Source: Acridotheres tristis (taxonomy: Eukaryota; Chordata; Aves; Passeriformes; Sturnidae). Taken from it: a DNA stretch of 64,000 bases. The stretch is from positions 67,931,785-67,995,784 of the forward strand of contig CM072885.1 of NCBI GenBank assembly GCA_037013685.1. Direction: 5' to 3'. Of the stretch, positions 37,301 to 44,992 are shown in pieces. Made by a program: the position numbers and the translations under genes. How positions within the stretch are numbered: position 1 is the first letter of the stretch; each line of letters starts with the position of its first letter. Below the pieces are notes generated by a model. The model did no database searches. It saw only the letters and a program-made list of their open reading frames with translations, and had not been told where the DNA came from.

Positions 37301-39756
37301 CTTTCTCTTCCCTTGCCGTGTGCTCTCGCATGTGTCTGCCCCCACTAACAACTCCTGTGGGCACCCAGCCCACGAGCCATTTCCATGCTTGAGCTGGAAC
37401 TGGTGGGATGGATCCATGTCCTTCCCTCCTCAGCACTACCAGAGGCAGTAACACTTTATTTATTTGTCCTGCATAGTAAGTATGTCACCTTCCTAATCCA
37501 CTCCTCAGTACGAAACATTCCTGCAGGGGTTTGGAACCAGTTCTTTCTGTGATGCAGTGGTGGCAAGGAATGTGGCTGATGGCCAGGGAAAGTGGGACAG
37601 AGGAAGGAGCTGCCAGGCAAGAGACAGTGACTCTGTCATTTGGCTTTTGCAATAGAGATGTGATGTTCATTGCTGGCATTCCTGTGATCCACCTCCTGAA
37701 TAGCTTTCCTCCAGAAATGCCTGCCAAAACCTCAGGTTTTCATGGATTTCCCAGGTGCAGGCTCCTGAGGGAGCAAGTAGAAATATTTGAGGAACTTCAG
37801 GAATAGGTGAGGTTAAGTGTTTGCAAGCAGTGCTGTCTTTAGCCCTGCTGATGCTGATTTTGTTGTTGCATCTGCCCTAGTGGTTAACTGGCACTTCCAC
37901 ATCTGTAAATGAGGATACTTTGCAATACTGCTGGGAATTTAGGATCCTAGGTAATACATGTTTTTTTTGCTTCGTGTTATGAGGTCTGCCTTTGAAAACC
38001 CTAGATTGGAGTGCAGTTGCTTGTTTATAAACTTGAGGTGCATAGAAAGGCTATCCAAAACAAAGCTTCTAGGTTGGTTTTCCCCCCACAGGATATAATA
38101 AGCTTTCTAGCAGAACTGAAACCTGGCATTTATGTGAAGGGGTTTTGTGTTCTTGCAGTGAAAAGAGAAACCTGTCAGAGCTTGTCTGAGGAATACTCTC
38201 ACTTGTGCCTTCTTTAAGCTGTTTTAGTTGTTTGCATCTCAAATGCTTATTCTTCTGACTTAGGAAATCTGAACATAATAGCAAAAAAATGCTTTTAGAA
38301 GCAAAAACCAAAATTTAATGCAGTGCAGACTTTCCCTGCTGATCCTGGCTGTTTGATGGATGAAGACAGTCCCATCTGTTTATCTTCAAGAACATAAGTA
38401 TGGCAGCTATTGGAAACAACAGTTGCTGTTTCTGACTGGGGCTTTGTTTTGTTTTGGGGTTTTTTTTGGTTTTTTTTTGTAAACTAGGTGAATTTTTCTC
38501 TTCATTTCACAAAGCAGAGATAATTTGCTACAGAGCAGCTGGCGATGCTGATTTTTTTCTGCTCCTTACTCAGCATCCAGCATTGTCCTCCAAGGTGGAA
38601 TTGACCTGTGCCAGTAGTGGTTGCTGCTGATTAAAAGGTGTAGGATGAGAGCCATGTGCCTGTACTATCATTCAGTGCTGAAATCTAATGTCATTTTTCT
38701 TCTACAAAGACCTGTAGGCTGCTATCACTCCCCCCTTAGGATGAACACTTGCAGCACTTCTTGCAAAGCAAACCTCTCAGTGAAACACTCTGAAACTGAG
38801 AAAATGCCTGTAGGAGCCCTTGCAGTTCCCACTTCAGTGTGTCCTGGAATTGAAACTCAGAATTAATCTGCATGGCATTTTAACTCTTGGTGTGCCATTA
38901 CCACAGTTACTGAGTGCACTGCAGACAGGTGAAGGTTGAGCCGAGTGCTGATGGCTGTGTTTGTGTTTGTAGGGACCAGCAGCACCAACACAGTGGGGGC
39001 TGCAGTGAACAGCCAGGCCCCCCAGACCCAGCCCACGGCCATCGCCTCGAGCCGCAAGGGCACCTTCACGGATGACCTGCACAAACTGGTGGATAACTGG
39101 GCCCGGGACGCCATGAACCTGTCTGGCAAGAAAGTTGGCAAAGGACACAGCAGCTACGAGGTGAGCTGTGACCTGTGGTGAGAAGCTGTGGGTGCCCTCC
39201 TGTCTCCCTGGGGTTCCAAACACAGCCAGAGCACGGCTGGGGCAGCAGCTCTAGAACACTGCTAGCTGGCTCTTTGTGTGGAGGATGTAATGCCTGCTCT
39301 GGAAGGGAAGTGGAATACTAAAGGGGAGGCCCATTTGTCCTTGGAAATACCCATTGGGAGCAGATTGTGGATCAAGGGGTGGACTGGTGGTTTTTAAAGC
39401 ACAGTTGTGTAATTTCTCTCGGTGGTTTGATTACCTTTTAGGGCCCTGGAATGGCAAGAAAATTCTCAGCACCAGGTCAGCTCTGTATCTCTATGACACC
39501 TTCCCTGGGTGCTACGCCCATCCCTGCAGCATCAGCTACCTCTTTAGGTCCCTTCAGCAAGGCCATGTGCCCCCCGCAGCAGTACGGTTACCCGGCAGCG
39601 TCCTTCCCCCCGCCCTGGAGCGGGGCAGGGGGCCCAGCACAGCCACAGCTCGGCCAGTTCCAGCCCGTGGGTGCCACGTCTTTGCAAAGCTTCAACATCA
39701 GCAATTTGCAAAAGTCTGTCAGCAACCCTCCAGGCTCCAACCTGCGGACCACTTAG
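1118..39756 (+). CDS. WNK1: WNK1, lysine-deficient protein kinase 1: C-terminal two-thirds, 25 exons
   Basis: WNK1 is a cytosolic Ser/Thr kinase that senses chloride and osmotic crowding and phosphorylates SPAK/OSR1, which in turn regulate NCC/NKCC/KCC cotransporters. The kinase domain is encoded upstream of this window; what is here is the long regulatory tail. I assembled 25 coding exons by matching translated blocks to the known mammalian protein and choosing AG/GT borders. Every junction keeps phase, and the exon total is 6,800 nt, about 2,265 codons plus the stop. In order the exons encode Q/S/P-rich segments, neuronal exons 8B and HSN2, P-rich exons 9-12, a PF2-like domain, a very long S/T/P/V-rich exon, RFxV docking motifs, a coiled coil and a conserved C-terminal tail ending in GSNLRTT. 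Omitting 8B, HSN2 and the two mini-exons gives the 28-exon scheme known in human. Isoform use cannot be seen from DNA alone. Confidence 0.97.
1663..1684 (+). repeat. (GT)n microsatellite
   Basis: A short run of alternating GT inside WNK1 intron 8. It is probably length-polymorphic. Confidence 0.8.
2790..3312 (+). mobile_element. ancient CR1/L3-like LINE remnant
   Basis: This block, in WNK1 intron 8, resembles the 3' end of old CR1-L3-type LINEs. Recognisable pieces in order are 'ggaccacaagctggacatgg', a Lys-rich 'aaaaaggcaaac' stretch, 'aggagtgataagcctaaatt' and the terminal 'gtcaggaatgatgtctaact'. Many substitutions and gaps and no intact ORF indicate an old copy. The left border is vague; related sequence may start near 2680. 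The assignment is from memory of consensus sequences. Confidence 0.6.
4330..4587 (+). CDS. WNK1: WNK1 alternative exon 8B
   Basis: This 258-nt exon (86 codons) is phase 0 at both ends, with acceptor 'cctcctttag' and donor 'gtatgt'. It encodes [14 protein letters not shown], then [20 protein letters not shown] and [15 protein letters not shown], matching the mammalian exon 8B that is co-included with HSN2 in nervous-system WNK1 transcripts. The basic [10 protein letters not shown] stretch looks like a kinase target. In-frame ATGs at the start of the exon are internal codons, not starts. Confidence 0.9.
6237..7457 (+). CDS. WNK1: WNK1 HSN2 exon (nervous-system specific)
   Basis: This 1,221-nt exon (407 codons) is phase 0 at both ends. 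The acceptor is 'catgtcaatacag' and the donor is the weak 'cag|gttaca'. It encodes [11 protein letters not shown], then [62 protein letters not shown] and [14 protein letters not shown], diagnostic of the HSN2 exon. In humans, truncating mutations here cause hereditary sensory and autonomic neuropathy type II, and the exon-containing isoform is neuronal. The open frame continues past the donor to a stop at 7593-7595, so intron retention would give a short foreign tail. Basic phosphosite candidates are RRKST and RRGSM. Confidence 0.95.
7458..9894 (+). other. WNK1: WNK1 intron between HSN2 and exon 9
   Basis: A non-coding interval of about 2.4 kb, AT-rich with several poly-T tracts. The only thing resembling an exon is a 54-nt phase-0 block at 9579-9632, bounded by 'ttccag' and 'gtaggc'. 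I do not call it an exon because its translation is unlike WNK1. Confidence 0.7.
9895..9966 (+). CDS. WNK1: WNK1 exon 9 (alternative cassette)
   Basis: A 72-nt exon (24 codons), phase 0 at both ends, after 'tttcccttcag' and before 'gtaaga'. It encodes [20 protein letters not shown] followed by HTQQ, a Q/S/P-rich block matching vertebrate exon 9, which is alternatively spliced in mammals. Confidence 0.9.
10565..10714 (+). CDS. WNK1: WNK1 exon 10
   Basis: A 150-nt exon (50 codons), phase 0 at both ends, acceptor 'cgtgctgcag', donor 'gtaaac'. It encodes a Q/S/T-rich block ([20 protein letters not shown], later [18 protein letters not shown]). The composition is typical of the disordered WNK1 tail. 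Confidence 0.9.
11778..12251 (+). CDS. WNK1: WNK1 exon 11 (proline-rich cassette)
   Basis: A 474-nt exon (158 codons), phase 0 at both ends, acceptor 'acctccccag', donor 'gtattg'. It encodes [59 protein letters not shown] and ends GDALYQ. In mammals exons 11 and 12 are alternatively spliced proline-rich cassettes whose PY motifs bind the ubiquitin ligase Nedd4-2. The equivalent site here reads VPQF rather than LPQY, so the tyrosine is missing. Confidence 0.93.
13274..13555 (+). CDS. WNK1: WNK1 exon 12 (alternative cassette)
   Basis: A 282-nt exon (94 codons), phase 0 at both ends, acceptor 'atttctgttacag', donor 'gtaaat'. It encodes [39 protein letters not shown] and ends SSHQAVVE. The PPQY motif known from the human exon reads APQY here, losing the first proline of the PPxY consensus. 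Confidence 0.93.
14244..14335 (+). CDS. WNK1: WNK1 exon 13
   Basis: A 92-nt exon starting in phase 0 after 'tctatccatag' and ending two bases into a codon before 'gtgagc'. It encodes [20 protein letters not shown] then [10 protein letters not shown]. It is the first obligatory-phase exon after the phase-0 cassette block, so the downstream frame is fixed from here. Confidence 0.9.
14878..15040 (+). CDS. WNK1: WNK1 exon 14 (start of PF2-like domain)
   Basis: A 163-nt exon, acceptor 'tttgtttctag', donor 'gtgagt'. It encodes [20 protein letters not shown], then [20 protein letters not shown], a strongly basic run, and ends RPKLRILN. The last residues open the second PF2-like (conserved C-terminal, CCT) domain of WNK1, which is related to the RFxV-binding fold of SPAK/OSR1. 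The Arg-rich stretch could act as a nuclear-localisation or RNA-binding patch; that is inference. Confidence 0.95.
15361..15477 (+). CDS. WNK1: WNK1 exon 15 (PF2-like domain core)
   Basis: A 117-nt exon (39 codons), phase 0 at both ends, acceptor 'ttttcctttag', donor 'gtaaga'. It encodes [20 protein letters not shown] then [19 protein letters not shown]. This is the beta-strand core of the PF2-like domain and the most conserved block in the window. Confidence 0.96.
15478..17662 (+). other. WNK1: WNK1 intron 15
   Basis: A 2.2-kb non-coding, AT-rich interval with a poly-T tract near 15715-15733. The open frames on the minus strand at 15953-16375 lack any recognisable protein. I see nothing functional. 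Confidence 0.7.
17663..17836 (+). CDS. WNK1: WNK1 exon 16 (end of PF2-like domain)
   Basis: A 174-nt exon (58 codons), phase 0 at both ends, acceptor 'ttcttttacag', donor 'gtatgt'. It encodes [20 protein letters not shown], then [20 protein letters not shown], the helix that closes the PF2-like domain, followed by an acidic linker ending FFPGSQ. Confidence 0.95.
18612..18663 (+). CDS. WNK1: WNK1 exon 17 (52 nt)
   Basis: A short exon, acceptor 'cttactttacag', donor 'gtaagt'. It encodes [17 protein letters not shown] and one base of the next codon. Phase and sequence match the vertebrate gene. Its 52-nt length is not a multiple of three, so skipping it would frameshift the protein. Confidence 0.88.
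18825..18965 (+). CDS. WNK1: WNK1 exon 18 with RFIV docking motif
   Basis: A 141-nt exon, acceptor 'tttttgtttag', donor 'gtgagt'. It encodes [20 protein letters not shown] then [27 protein letters not shown] contains an RFxV SPAK/OSR1-binding motif, one of several in the WNK1 tail, and the segment is very highly conserved in vertebrates. Confidence 0.94.
19365..20791 (+). CDS. WNK1: WNK1 exon 19 (1.4-kb S/T/P/V-rich exon)
   Basis: A 1,427-nt exon, acceptor 'tttttttcttccag', donor 'cccg|gtaaga'. It supplies two bases to the first codon and ends on a codon boundary. It opens with [20 protein letters not shown], a conserved block. It then runs through long Ser/Thr/Pro/Val/Ala low-complexity sequence that is fast-evolving and probably disordered. 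Conserved islands return near the end: [19 protein letters not shown] and [20 protein letters not shown], a short predicted helix. There are few charged residues in the middle 200 codons. Confidence 0.96.
20792..23450 (+). other. WNK1: WNK1 intron 19
   Basis: 2.7 kb of non-coding sequence. It is AT-rich to about 22,430 and then more GC-balanced. I cannot recognise any exon, RNA gene or repeat family with confidence. The ORFs inside it are short and unlike known proteins. Confidence 0.7.
23451..23534 (+). CDS. WNK1: WNK1 exon 20
   Basis: An 84-nt exon (28 codons), phase 0 at both ends, encoding [20 protein letters not shown] then LPGPSLTQ, as in other vertebrates. The acceptor is 'cttatccatag'. 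The donor 'cag|gtgcta' is weak because it lacks G at +5. The seven bases after the acceptor and the first seven bases of the downstream intron are the same word, gtgctac. Confidence 0.9.
23667..23806 (+). mobile_element. CR1 LINE 3' end
   Basis: A truncated CR1 3' terminus in WNK1 intron 20. Diagnostic words include 'gtccctgcccatggcagggc', 'ttggaactggatgatcttta' and 'gtcccttccaacccaaacca', ending in the octamer-like 'ttctgtggttctgtg' tail. It is non-coding and in the same orientation as WNK1. Confidence 0.85.
24228..24495 (+). mobile_element. CR1 LINE 3' end
   Basis: A second, longer CR1 3' fragment in the same intron. It carries the 'aggaagaatttctttcctgt' block, 'gcagattgtccagagagggt', 'gaatctccctttttggagat' and 'ggtcccttccagcctgaccc', closing with 'aattctgtg'. 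The open frames opposite it (24226-24744, minus) are by-products of the repeat. Confidence 0.88.
26529..26615 (+). CDS. WNK1: WNK1 exon 21
   Basis: An 87-nt exon (29 codons), phase 0 at both ends, acceptor 'tttctttctcag', donor 'gtatgt'. It encodes [20 protein letters not shown] then VPVTSAPAC. The block [15 protein letters not shown] is strongly conserved across WNK paralogues. Confidence 0.93.
27249..27318 (+). CDS. WNK1: WNK1 exon 22
   Basis: A 70-nt exon, acceptor 'cctgcag', donor 'gtaagg', starting in phase 0 and ending one base into a codon. It encodes [20 protein letters not shown] then LKD. It is poorly conserved in sequence; the call rests on position, phase and splice signals. Confidence 0.85.
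28799..28875 (+). CDS. WNK1: WNK1 exon 23 (ends inside RFQV motif)
   Basis: A 77-nt exon, acceptor 'cttttccttag', donor 'gtagga'. It encodes [20 protein letters not shown] then KMGRFQ. The valine that completes the SPAK/OSR1 docking motif RFQV comes from the first codon of the next exon, so the motif is split by the intron at 28876-29361. Confidence 0.92.
29362..30020 (+). CDS. WNK1: WNK1 exon 24 with two RFxV motifs and acidic helix
   Basis: A 659-nt exon, acceptor 'tttctattctag', donor 'gagaa|gtaagg'. It begins with the V completing RFQV, then contains [20 protein letters not shown], two further SPAK/OSR1 docking motifs 11 residues apart. The 3' part carries [36 protein letters not shown] and [14 protein letters not shown], the start of the C-terminal coiled coil. 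A stop lies in frame just after the donor, so intron retention would truncate the protein before the coiled coil. Confidence 0.96.
30884..31086 (+). CDS. WNK1: WNK1 exon 25 (C-terminal coiled coil)
   Basis: A 203-nt exon, acceptor 'taacttgttag', donor 'gtaagg'. It encodes [20 protein letters not shown] then [40 protein letters not shown] and ends SPQLS. The heptad-like first part is the C-terminal coiled coil through which WNKs associate with each other. It is followed by a Pro stretch and a very basic Arg/Lys/Ser run that resembles a nuclear localisation signal. Confidence 0.96.
32080..32274 (+). CDS. WNK1: WNK1 exon 26
   Basis: A 195-nt exon, acceptor 'ttttcctctag', donor 'gtaaga', phase 1 at both ends. 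It encodes [20 protein letters not shown], then [20 protein letters not shown] and [14 protein letters not shown], matching vertebrate WNK1. The exons that follow are also phase 1, which allows insertion of the two mini-exons without a frameshift. Confidence 0.94.
33487..33558 (+). CDS. WNK1: WNK1 alternative mini-exon, 72 nt
   Basis: A phase 1-1 exon after 'ttttctcacag', ending before the non-canonical-looking donor 'gtacgc'. It encodes [20 protein letters not shown] then TRFL and the first base of an Arg codon. The peptide matches an alternative segment of mammalian WNK1, so the exon is conserved and not a chance block. The weak donor agrees with optional inclusion. Confidence 0.82.
35899..35940 (+). 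CDS. WNK1: WNK1 alternative mini-exon, 42 nt
   Basis: A phase 1-1 exon, acceptor 'tgtgcttcag', donor 'gtaatt'. Joined to the 72-nt mini-exon it completes [14 protein letters not shown], as in alternative mammalian isoforms. Three cysteines in CPCNQLC sit behind a Lys/Val stretch. The cluster could be lipid-modified or metal-binding, which is speculation. Confidence 0.8.
38973..39160 (+). CDS. WNK1: WNK1 exon 27
   Basis: A 188-nt exon, acceptor 'ttgtgtttgtag', donor 'gtgagc'. It encodes [20 protein letters not shown], then [20 protein letters not shown] and DAMNLSGKK. The block [18 protein letters not shown] is one of the best conserved segments of the WNK C-terminus. Base composition is clearly more GC-rich than that of the upstream exons. 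Confidence 0.96.
39442..39756 (+). CDS. WNK1: WNK1 terminal coding exon 28
   Basis: A 315-nt coding part, acceptor 'gattaccttttag', ending at TAG 39754-39756. It encodes [20 protein letters not shown], then [18 protein letters not shown] and [20 protein letters not shown] ending LRTT. The C-terminus is essentially that of other vertebrate WNK1 proteins, confirming the stop. Most of the variation lies in the central Pro/Gly-rich linker. Confidence 0.97.
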   Translation, partial: GPGMARKFSAPGQLCISMTPSLGATPIPAASATSLGPFSKAMCPPQQYGYPAASFPPPWSGAGGPAQPQLGQFQPVGATSLQSFNISNLQKSVSNPPGSNLRTT

Positions 39757-40558
39757 CCACGCTCGGAGGCCCTGCTGGCTACACCTCGGGACAGGACATG
39801 GGGAGGGAGATGGGCCCTGTATCAACTACTAGTGCTGCAATGAACTGGTAGCTTGCCAGACTGGGAATGGATTTCTCTTTTCCTACCATTGCTGTCAACT
39901 CTGTAGCGGGAGTTTCCCCACACGCTTGGAAGGGGGAGGAGGATGATCAGCATCCTTGTGATGGGACAGTGCTTTTCACTGAGGGGGCTGCTCTTGTGTG
40001 CAGTGAGAGCTGTGAGGAGAAGCCATGGGGTCAGTTCATACAGTCTTGCTGTAAAATTTTCCTGGTTGGAGGCTGAATCCACACGTGTGGAGGTGGGAGA
40101 GCTGAACCCTAGCATGAGGCTTTAGCACGCTTCTCACCTCTTCCTGAAGAACCAAGATCAGGAAAAAGCTGTCCAAAATCCCCCTCCTCTCCCTCCCCCC
40201 AGTCAATCGTATCTGGCTCTGAAATGATGGGGCACACGAATGGACTTGTGGTGCAGCCCGTGCTTGATAGGTCATTACTGCTTTAAGTAAGATATTAACA
40301 GCTTTGACTGCAGCATTAGAGCAATTTAAATTGTTAAAAAAATTTTTAAAAGTTCCCTGCGGACATGTACTTACCATCAGTTTTGATGTGGAAACACTGT
40401 GATATATAAATGTTGTTGGACAACAGTAGTTTAAAAATGAGTGGAATATAGAGGGTTAAAAAGTTAAAAAGAAAAAAATGGGAAAAAAAGCTAGCTATAT
40501 CCTTATACTTATTGGAGACACTTTAACTTTTTCCTTTGTATTTTCATTGTATTAGATA

Positions 40559-40564
40559 AATAAA
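40559..40564 (+). terminator. WNK1: WNK1 proximal poly(A) signal
   Basis: AATAAA about 800 nt after the stop, in AT-rich sequence followed by T-rich 'ttgtctgttctccc'. It would give a short-3'-UTR isoform. Confidence 0.6.
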
Positions 40565-42378
40565 TGTGAATGTAAAATTGTATAAATTAATGTACTTGAA
40601 TACTTGTCTGTTCTCCCAGTATGCTTGCTGGATATTTTAGTGCCTTGGACTTCTCTTGCTTCTGCAGTTTAGCGTCGTCTTCCCAGCAGAGCCCAGGTGG
40701 GCAGAGGGCAAGTTGAGGGCAGGATGTTTGTGCCCAGTGCCCGGGACGCTCCGGGCTCCTGCTGGGGGCAGGAGAGAGGAGGGGAGTCACCGCGGCCGCG
40801 GGCCGGAGCAGTTCTGTGTGTGGGGAAACTTGTCCAGGTGGGCAGAGCTGAAGGTGTGGGGTGACAGGGGCCAGGTGGGCTGGGACAGAGGGATGCAGGT
40901 GAAGCTAAAACAAGACTTAACCAATATTGGCTCTGGAGGCAGGAGGGCTGGGTCAGAAACGGAGAGAGGATGGGGAGGACGTGTATCTTTGGGAAAGGCC
41001 CAACTTAAGATGCAGTTTGACTCCACCTGCGAAGTGGTAAAGATGTTTGGGCAGGATGTGACTTGAGGGAGAGGTGCCATTGCTCGTTGGCATGGGCTTG
41101 TCTGCTGGGATTGCTTTTCTTACCTTTTTTTTTTTTTTTTTTTTTTGGTAAAATTCATTTAAGCCAGGAACAGACTGTCCTGGTGCAACGTCCATTGCCG
41201 GCAATGGATGTACTTGAAACAGCCGGCATCAAGAAGTTTCCTCTGTCTGTCTTGGAGGATTTACAATTTTGTTCACTCTTAACAAATTTCAAACTGGTAC
41301 CAGGACTGTCACTGTCTGTCACTTGTCACCTCTTAGTACCTGTACTGTATCTTCTGCTTTGGTCATTCTCCCTTTTCGTATTTAAGAAATACTGGTTTCC
41401 TCCTCAAAGTCAAAATAATACCAGCCAGTATTTATGTAGTGCTGCAAAAAGCTGTGAAGGATGAGGGTGCAGCTTCCTGGTGCTTGGCAGCAGCTCCCCA
41501 GTGTCCTGGAGGCTGGTGCATCACAGGGGTGTTACTTGTCCACGTTTGTTTTAATCTCGGAGAGCTGTTCCCTGCTGGGGCCTTAACGGGGAGTTTTTGT
41601 GTCTGCAGATGTTCTCACTCTTCCGTTTTCACAAAGAAACGTGAGATGCTTTGCGTTCCTGTCCCTTGTTTTGCAGCAGTTGTGGCAGCAGGGCAGGCCC
41701 AGGCTGGAGAGGAGCAGCTCCGGGGGAGGCTCAGTGGGACAGGAGCAGGCTGGAGCTCCGCGGGGACACGGGAGGCTCGAGGGGGAGCAGGAGAGCAGCG
41801 GGCCCGGGGCTGAGGCCAGGAGGGAACCTCTGGAAGGAAGGAAGGATGGATGGATGGATGCAGGGGAGCACACCCAGGGAAACAGGAGCAGGGACAGAGC
41901 TGGGGCAGTAATGAGACAAGGGCAATATTCGTGGAAGGGGAACTGGTCAGCTGGATGCAGCACATGGTTATTTAAATTTGATCTAATAAGTTTGAGGTCG
42001 TTTCTTCACTTAATGTTATGCAAGAACTGGTTTTATTTACCGTTGATTTTTTTTTTTTTTCTCCCTCCCTCTCCTCCTGTGGATGAATAACTGAAGTCTA
42101 GAGGAATAAACTAATGCTACTGAACTGTTAAATTATTTTGTTTAATATTACACTTTGAGTATCTTTTTCCACATAAAATCTGTTTCTGAATTACAAGCGT
42201 TTTCTTTACATTATTTAACAATGTACACTGTAAAAATAAAAATAAAAAAAATAAAATTAATTGAAACTTTGGGCTTCCCTGGCTGTAGTTAGTTGTGTTT
42301 TGCACTGAACCCTTCTCATATGACTGCGCCCCTTGCTGCAGTTTGTTACCTTTGTAGAATATTGAATGAAGCCGTTCA

Positions 42379-42384
42379 AATAAA
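42379..42384 (+). terminator. WNK1: WNK1 distal poly(A) signal
   Basis: AATAAA in 'gttcaaataaaccagacc', followed within 20-40 nt by a GU-rich element (ttggttgagctgtgggtttt). This is the best downstream element among the candidates. A cluster of AATAAA hexamers at 42235-42255 is an alternative. Confidence 0.65.
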
Positions 42385-42405
42385 CCAGACCTGCTTTGGT
42401 TGAGC

Positions 42406-44035
42406 TGTGGGTTTTCTTGTGGAACAGCAGGTTCCAGCCCCTCTGTCCTTGTCCTGCAGTGATGTTAACTGTAACCCAATTTCCCAGTTTGTCACAGGAA
42501 ATACTAGAAACCCAATTTAACGAGAACCTTAACTGCTCAAAAGCAGTGACGAGTCAAGAGCGTTTAGCAGGACACTCCAAAACAAAGTGCTGCAAAGAGT
42601 GAGCCCTAGGCTGGACCTTGAGGGAGGAGAAGGGATCTGCTGTCGCTGCTTTTATGGCTGAGACTGTCACCGAATTGCCAAACACGACACAAGTTGGTGG
42701 AGGGAGGGGAGGAGTTTCCTGGCGGGTCCTGGGCGTGCTTGCAGCACTGAGCAGGAGCGGAGTGTCCTAAGGGCCCTTCCCGGCTCCTCTGTGCTGGATG
42801 CCAGCAGGGATGTGCTCCCATCCTGCGGGCCGGGGAGGAGCGACTCCTCAGCGACCTTAAAAACAGGAATTCAGTCCTCAGACCGGAACTGGAATGGGCA
42901 AGAGTGAGCAACTTCACAGCGTCATTCTCAACTGCAGGAATTTGGTATTTCTAAACACTAATTGCTGCGGCATTTCTTTCCATTTTAAGAGCAGCTTCTG
43001 TTATGAGTCATGCTGTGCAAGCCTGGAAGGGAAAAAAAGCTCCCAGTATAAGTTTTCCTGCCGTTTTCAAAGGGACCAATCGCGAGAGGCTCAGGGAGTG
43101 ACTTTGTTAGAGGAGGCACAGCAATATTTGCAGTTTCCAGAGCCAAGGAAGATGAGGCCGTTACATTTTTGTTTCGGACTTTTGAATTTTTTCATTGCAA
43201 AGGTTTGGAGCAGTTAGAATTCAGTAATTCCGGAGGTCTGCACGCTCCCCTCCTAGCAGGTATATGGTTTCAACAGCGAGGGCATGACTCAAACGTGTGG
43301 AATGTGCTTCTTCCCTGAACTTTTCTGAAGGCAGCACGGAATTGGCCAGGAACAAGTACGGGGAAATGTGGAACTGTTTTCTAGATGTAATCTATTACCG
43401 TTAATGACGGCCTGTCCTGTCTTTTCGTGCTGAAGTCAATCTCTTTTCTTTGTCCTGGATAGTAAAGGACTGATTAAGTGATGAAGGCAGAGTAGAAGAG
43501 GAATAAATGCTGAGTATTCTAAATGTCTTTACAGTTAGACAGAGCAGTGAGGCAAATTCTGGGAGTAAGGTCCAATTTGAGGCTTAAAATTGATGTCAGG
43601 GTTGGCCTAGTCCCAGAATTTGTGGAAATTTTCCTGGTTTTCCTCTAACTTCCAAATGTGGCATCATTCTTCTTGCTTCCCCTTGTGGCCTCCTGGGGAC
43701 GGCGGCACCACTCCTGCCACAGGAGCCCGAGCCCTGCCCGGAACAGAACCGGCCAACCCAGCAGGACTCCTCCCTTTCCTGCGCGGAGCTGCTCGAGATG
43801 GAGAAGGGAGCATTCCTCCAATACTGCTGACAAATTCTTCCCTTGACCTGCTAACTAGAAGGACCGACCAGCTTTTGGCTTTGCTGTAGCCTCGGGCCCC
43901 TTCGAGGTTTCTGTTTGCCCATCCTAAAGCACAGGAGGCTGTGCAGGTGCAGTGCTGCCCTTCAGCTTTCGAGCCGCTCAGCAGGGAAGGTGGAATGGCT
44001 GGCAGGGCAGAGAGGCACGAACAGCTCCCAGCGGG
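42406..44035. other. intergenic region between convergent WNK1 and RAD52
   Basis: A gap of about 1.6 kb between the two 3' ends. It is moderately GC-rich with no ORF resembling a known protein, no splice-linked exon and no recognisable repeat. The open frames around 43620-43890 are not supported by similarity. Confidence 0.65.
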
Positions 44036-44055
44036 GTTTGTTTTTCAAATTCATG

Positions 44056-44061
44056 TTTATT
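44056..44061 (-). terminator. RAD52: RAD52 poly(A) signal
   Basis: TTTATT on the + strand, which reads AATAAA on the minus strand. It lies about 930 nt downstream of the last supported RAD52 codon and is the only canonical hexamer I found between that codon and the WNK1 3' end. Confidence 0.65.
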
Positions 44062-44992
44062 TCTGTATTGAAAGGGGTTGAAAACTTATTTAAAAACAGC
44101 AGTGCAGCTCCCATTCATGTTCCAAAGGACTGGAGCAGGCTGCGTGTTCGGGCTGGCAGCGGCCCCGGCGAGCTCCTGCCCTGAGGCTCGGGAATGGGAA
44201 CGGGCTCGGGAATGGGAACGGGCTCGGGAATGGGAACGGGCTCGGGAACGAGGGCTCTGCCCCGGCCATGCAGACACGGGACAAAAGGCGAGGCTGCACC
44301 TCAGACACAGCCCATGTCACTCCCGGCCTGGCCACAGCTCGTTCCTTCTGTCCCTGGCCACGATCCCCTGCTCCCCATTGTACTGAAAATCTCTGTGCTG
44401 GAATGCAGCACTGAGGGAGATACAAGCTCTGAATTGCATTTCATTTTTAACAATCCGTTCTGTTACAATTTACAGGTAATATCCACTTGTAATACGGCCA
44501 CAAGGCTCGTGCTGCAGAGCACAAATAATGGCATGGTTATAGAAAAAGAAATACATAATAACCTAAGAGTACATGAAGTTCTTGCTGATTGTATGAAACT
44601 CTTCTCTGTTGCTTCACCATAATGTACAGCAGAGTCCATGTGACACAATTCGGAAAGCCAGCTGCAGCCTTGTGATAGAATCCATGACAGAGGCACAGAT
44701 GCCACGATGTGCCTCACATAGGTTCCAGCCTCCTTTTCTTCAAGCTCTGACTTCTCCCGAGTGGGCTGCACCCTGCCACACAGCAACAAAGTGAGAAATG
44801 GACTTTTTTTTCTGCCTCTAAAGGTGTTCCTCAATTCTTTTTCTAACTCTTCCTTGATAGGACAGTTGGATGGAAAAAAGCAGTTTCCCAAGACCACTGT
44901 CCCAGAATCTGCAGCCAGGGCTAAATGAAAGGAATGTTTCTCCCACTGGACTTTCCCAATCTCCCAAGAGCCCCTGTGAAGGCAGAGCTCAG
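44062..44992 (-). other. RAD52: RAD52 3' UTR / terminal exon region
   Basis: The segment between the last supported RAD52 codon and its poly(A) signal. A minus-strand open frame continues at 44463-44996 after a stop, but it resembles no RAD52. It may contain a spliced last coding exon: acceptor-like 'tttcatttag' and 'ctggctgcag' sites occur on the minus strand near 44929 and 44912. The 18-bp minisatellite at 44186-44250 lies inside it. Confidence 0.55.
44186..44250. repeat. 18-bp minisatellite, G-quadruplex motif
   Basis: About 3.5 copies of gctcgggaatgggaacgg, read on the + strand. Ten GGG runs recur at an exact 6-nt spacing from 44190 to 44246 with three-base loops (aat, aac, ctc). It lies in the probable RAD52 3' UTR, with the G-rich strand being the template strand of RAD52, so the RAD52 RNA would be C-rich. 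Confidence 0.92.

Larger units (their letters stand above)
39757..42405 (+). other. WNK1: WNK1 3' UTR
   Basis: Non-coding sequence between the WNK1 stop and the distal poly(A) signal. It contains a proximal AATAAA at 40559-40564, a GC-rich patch around 40,680-40,830 with 'ccgcggccgcggg', a 22-base poly-T run at 41125-41146, short GGAA/GGAT repeats near 41837-41858 and an A-rich AATAAA cluster at 42235-42255. ORFs here (for example 41599-42090) match nothing. The exact 3' end is inferred from the signals. Confidence 0.75.

Noticed and set aside
41599..42090. 163-aa open frame in the WNK1 3' UTR
   Set aside because: Repetitive Gly/Arg/Glu peptide over GGAA/GGAT repeats, with no homology.
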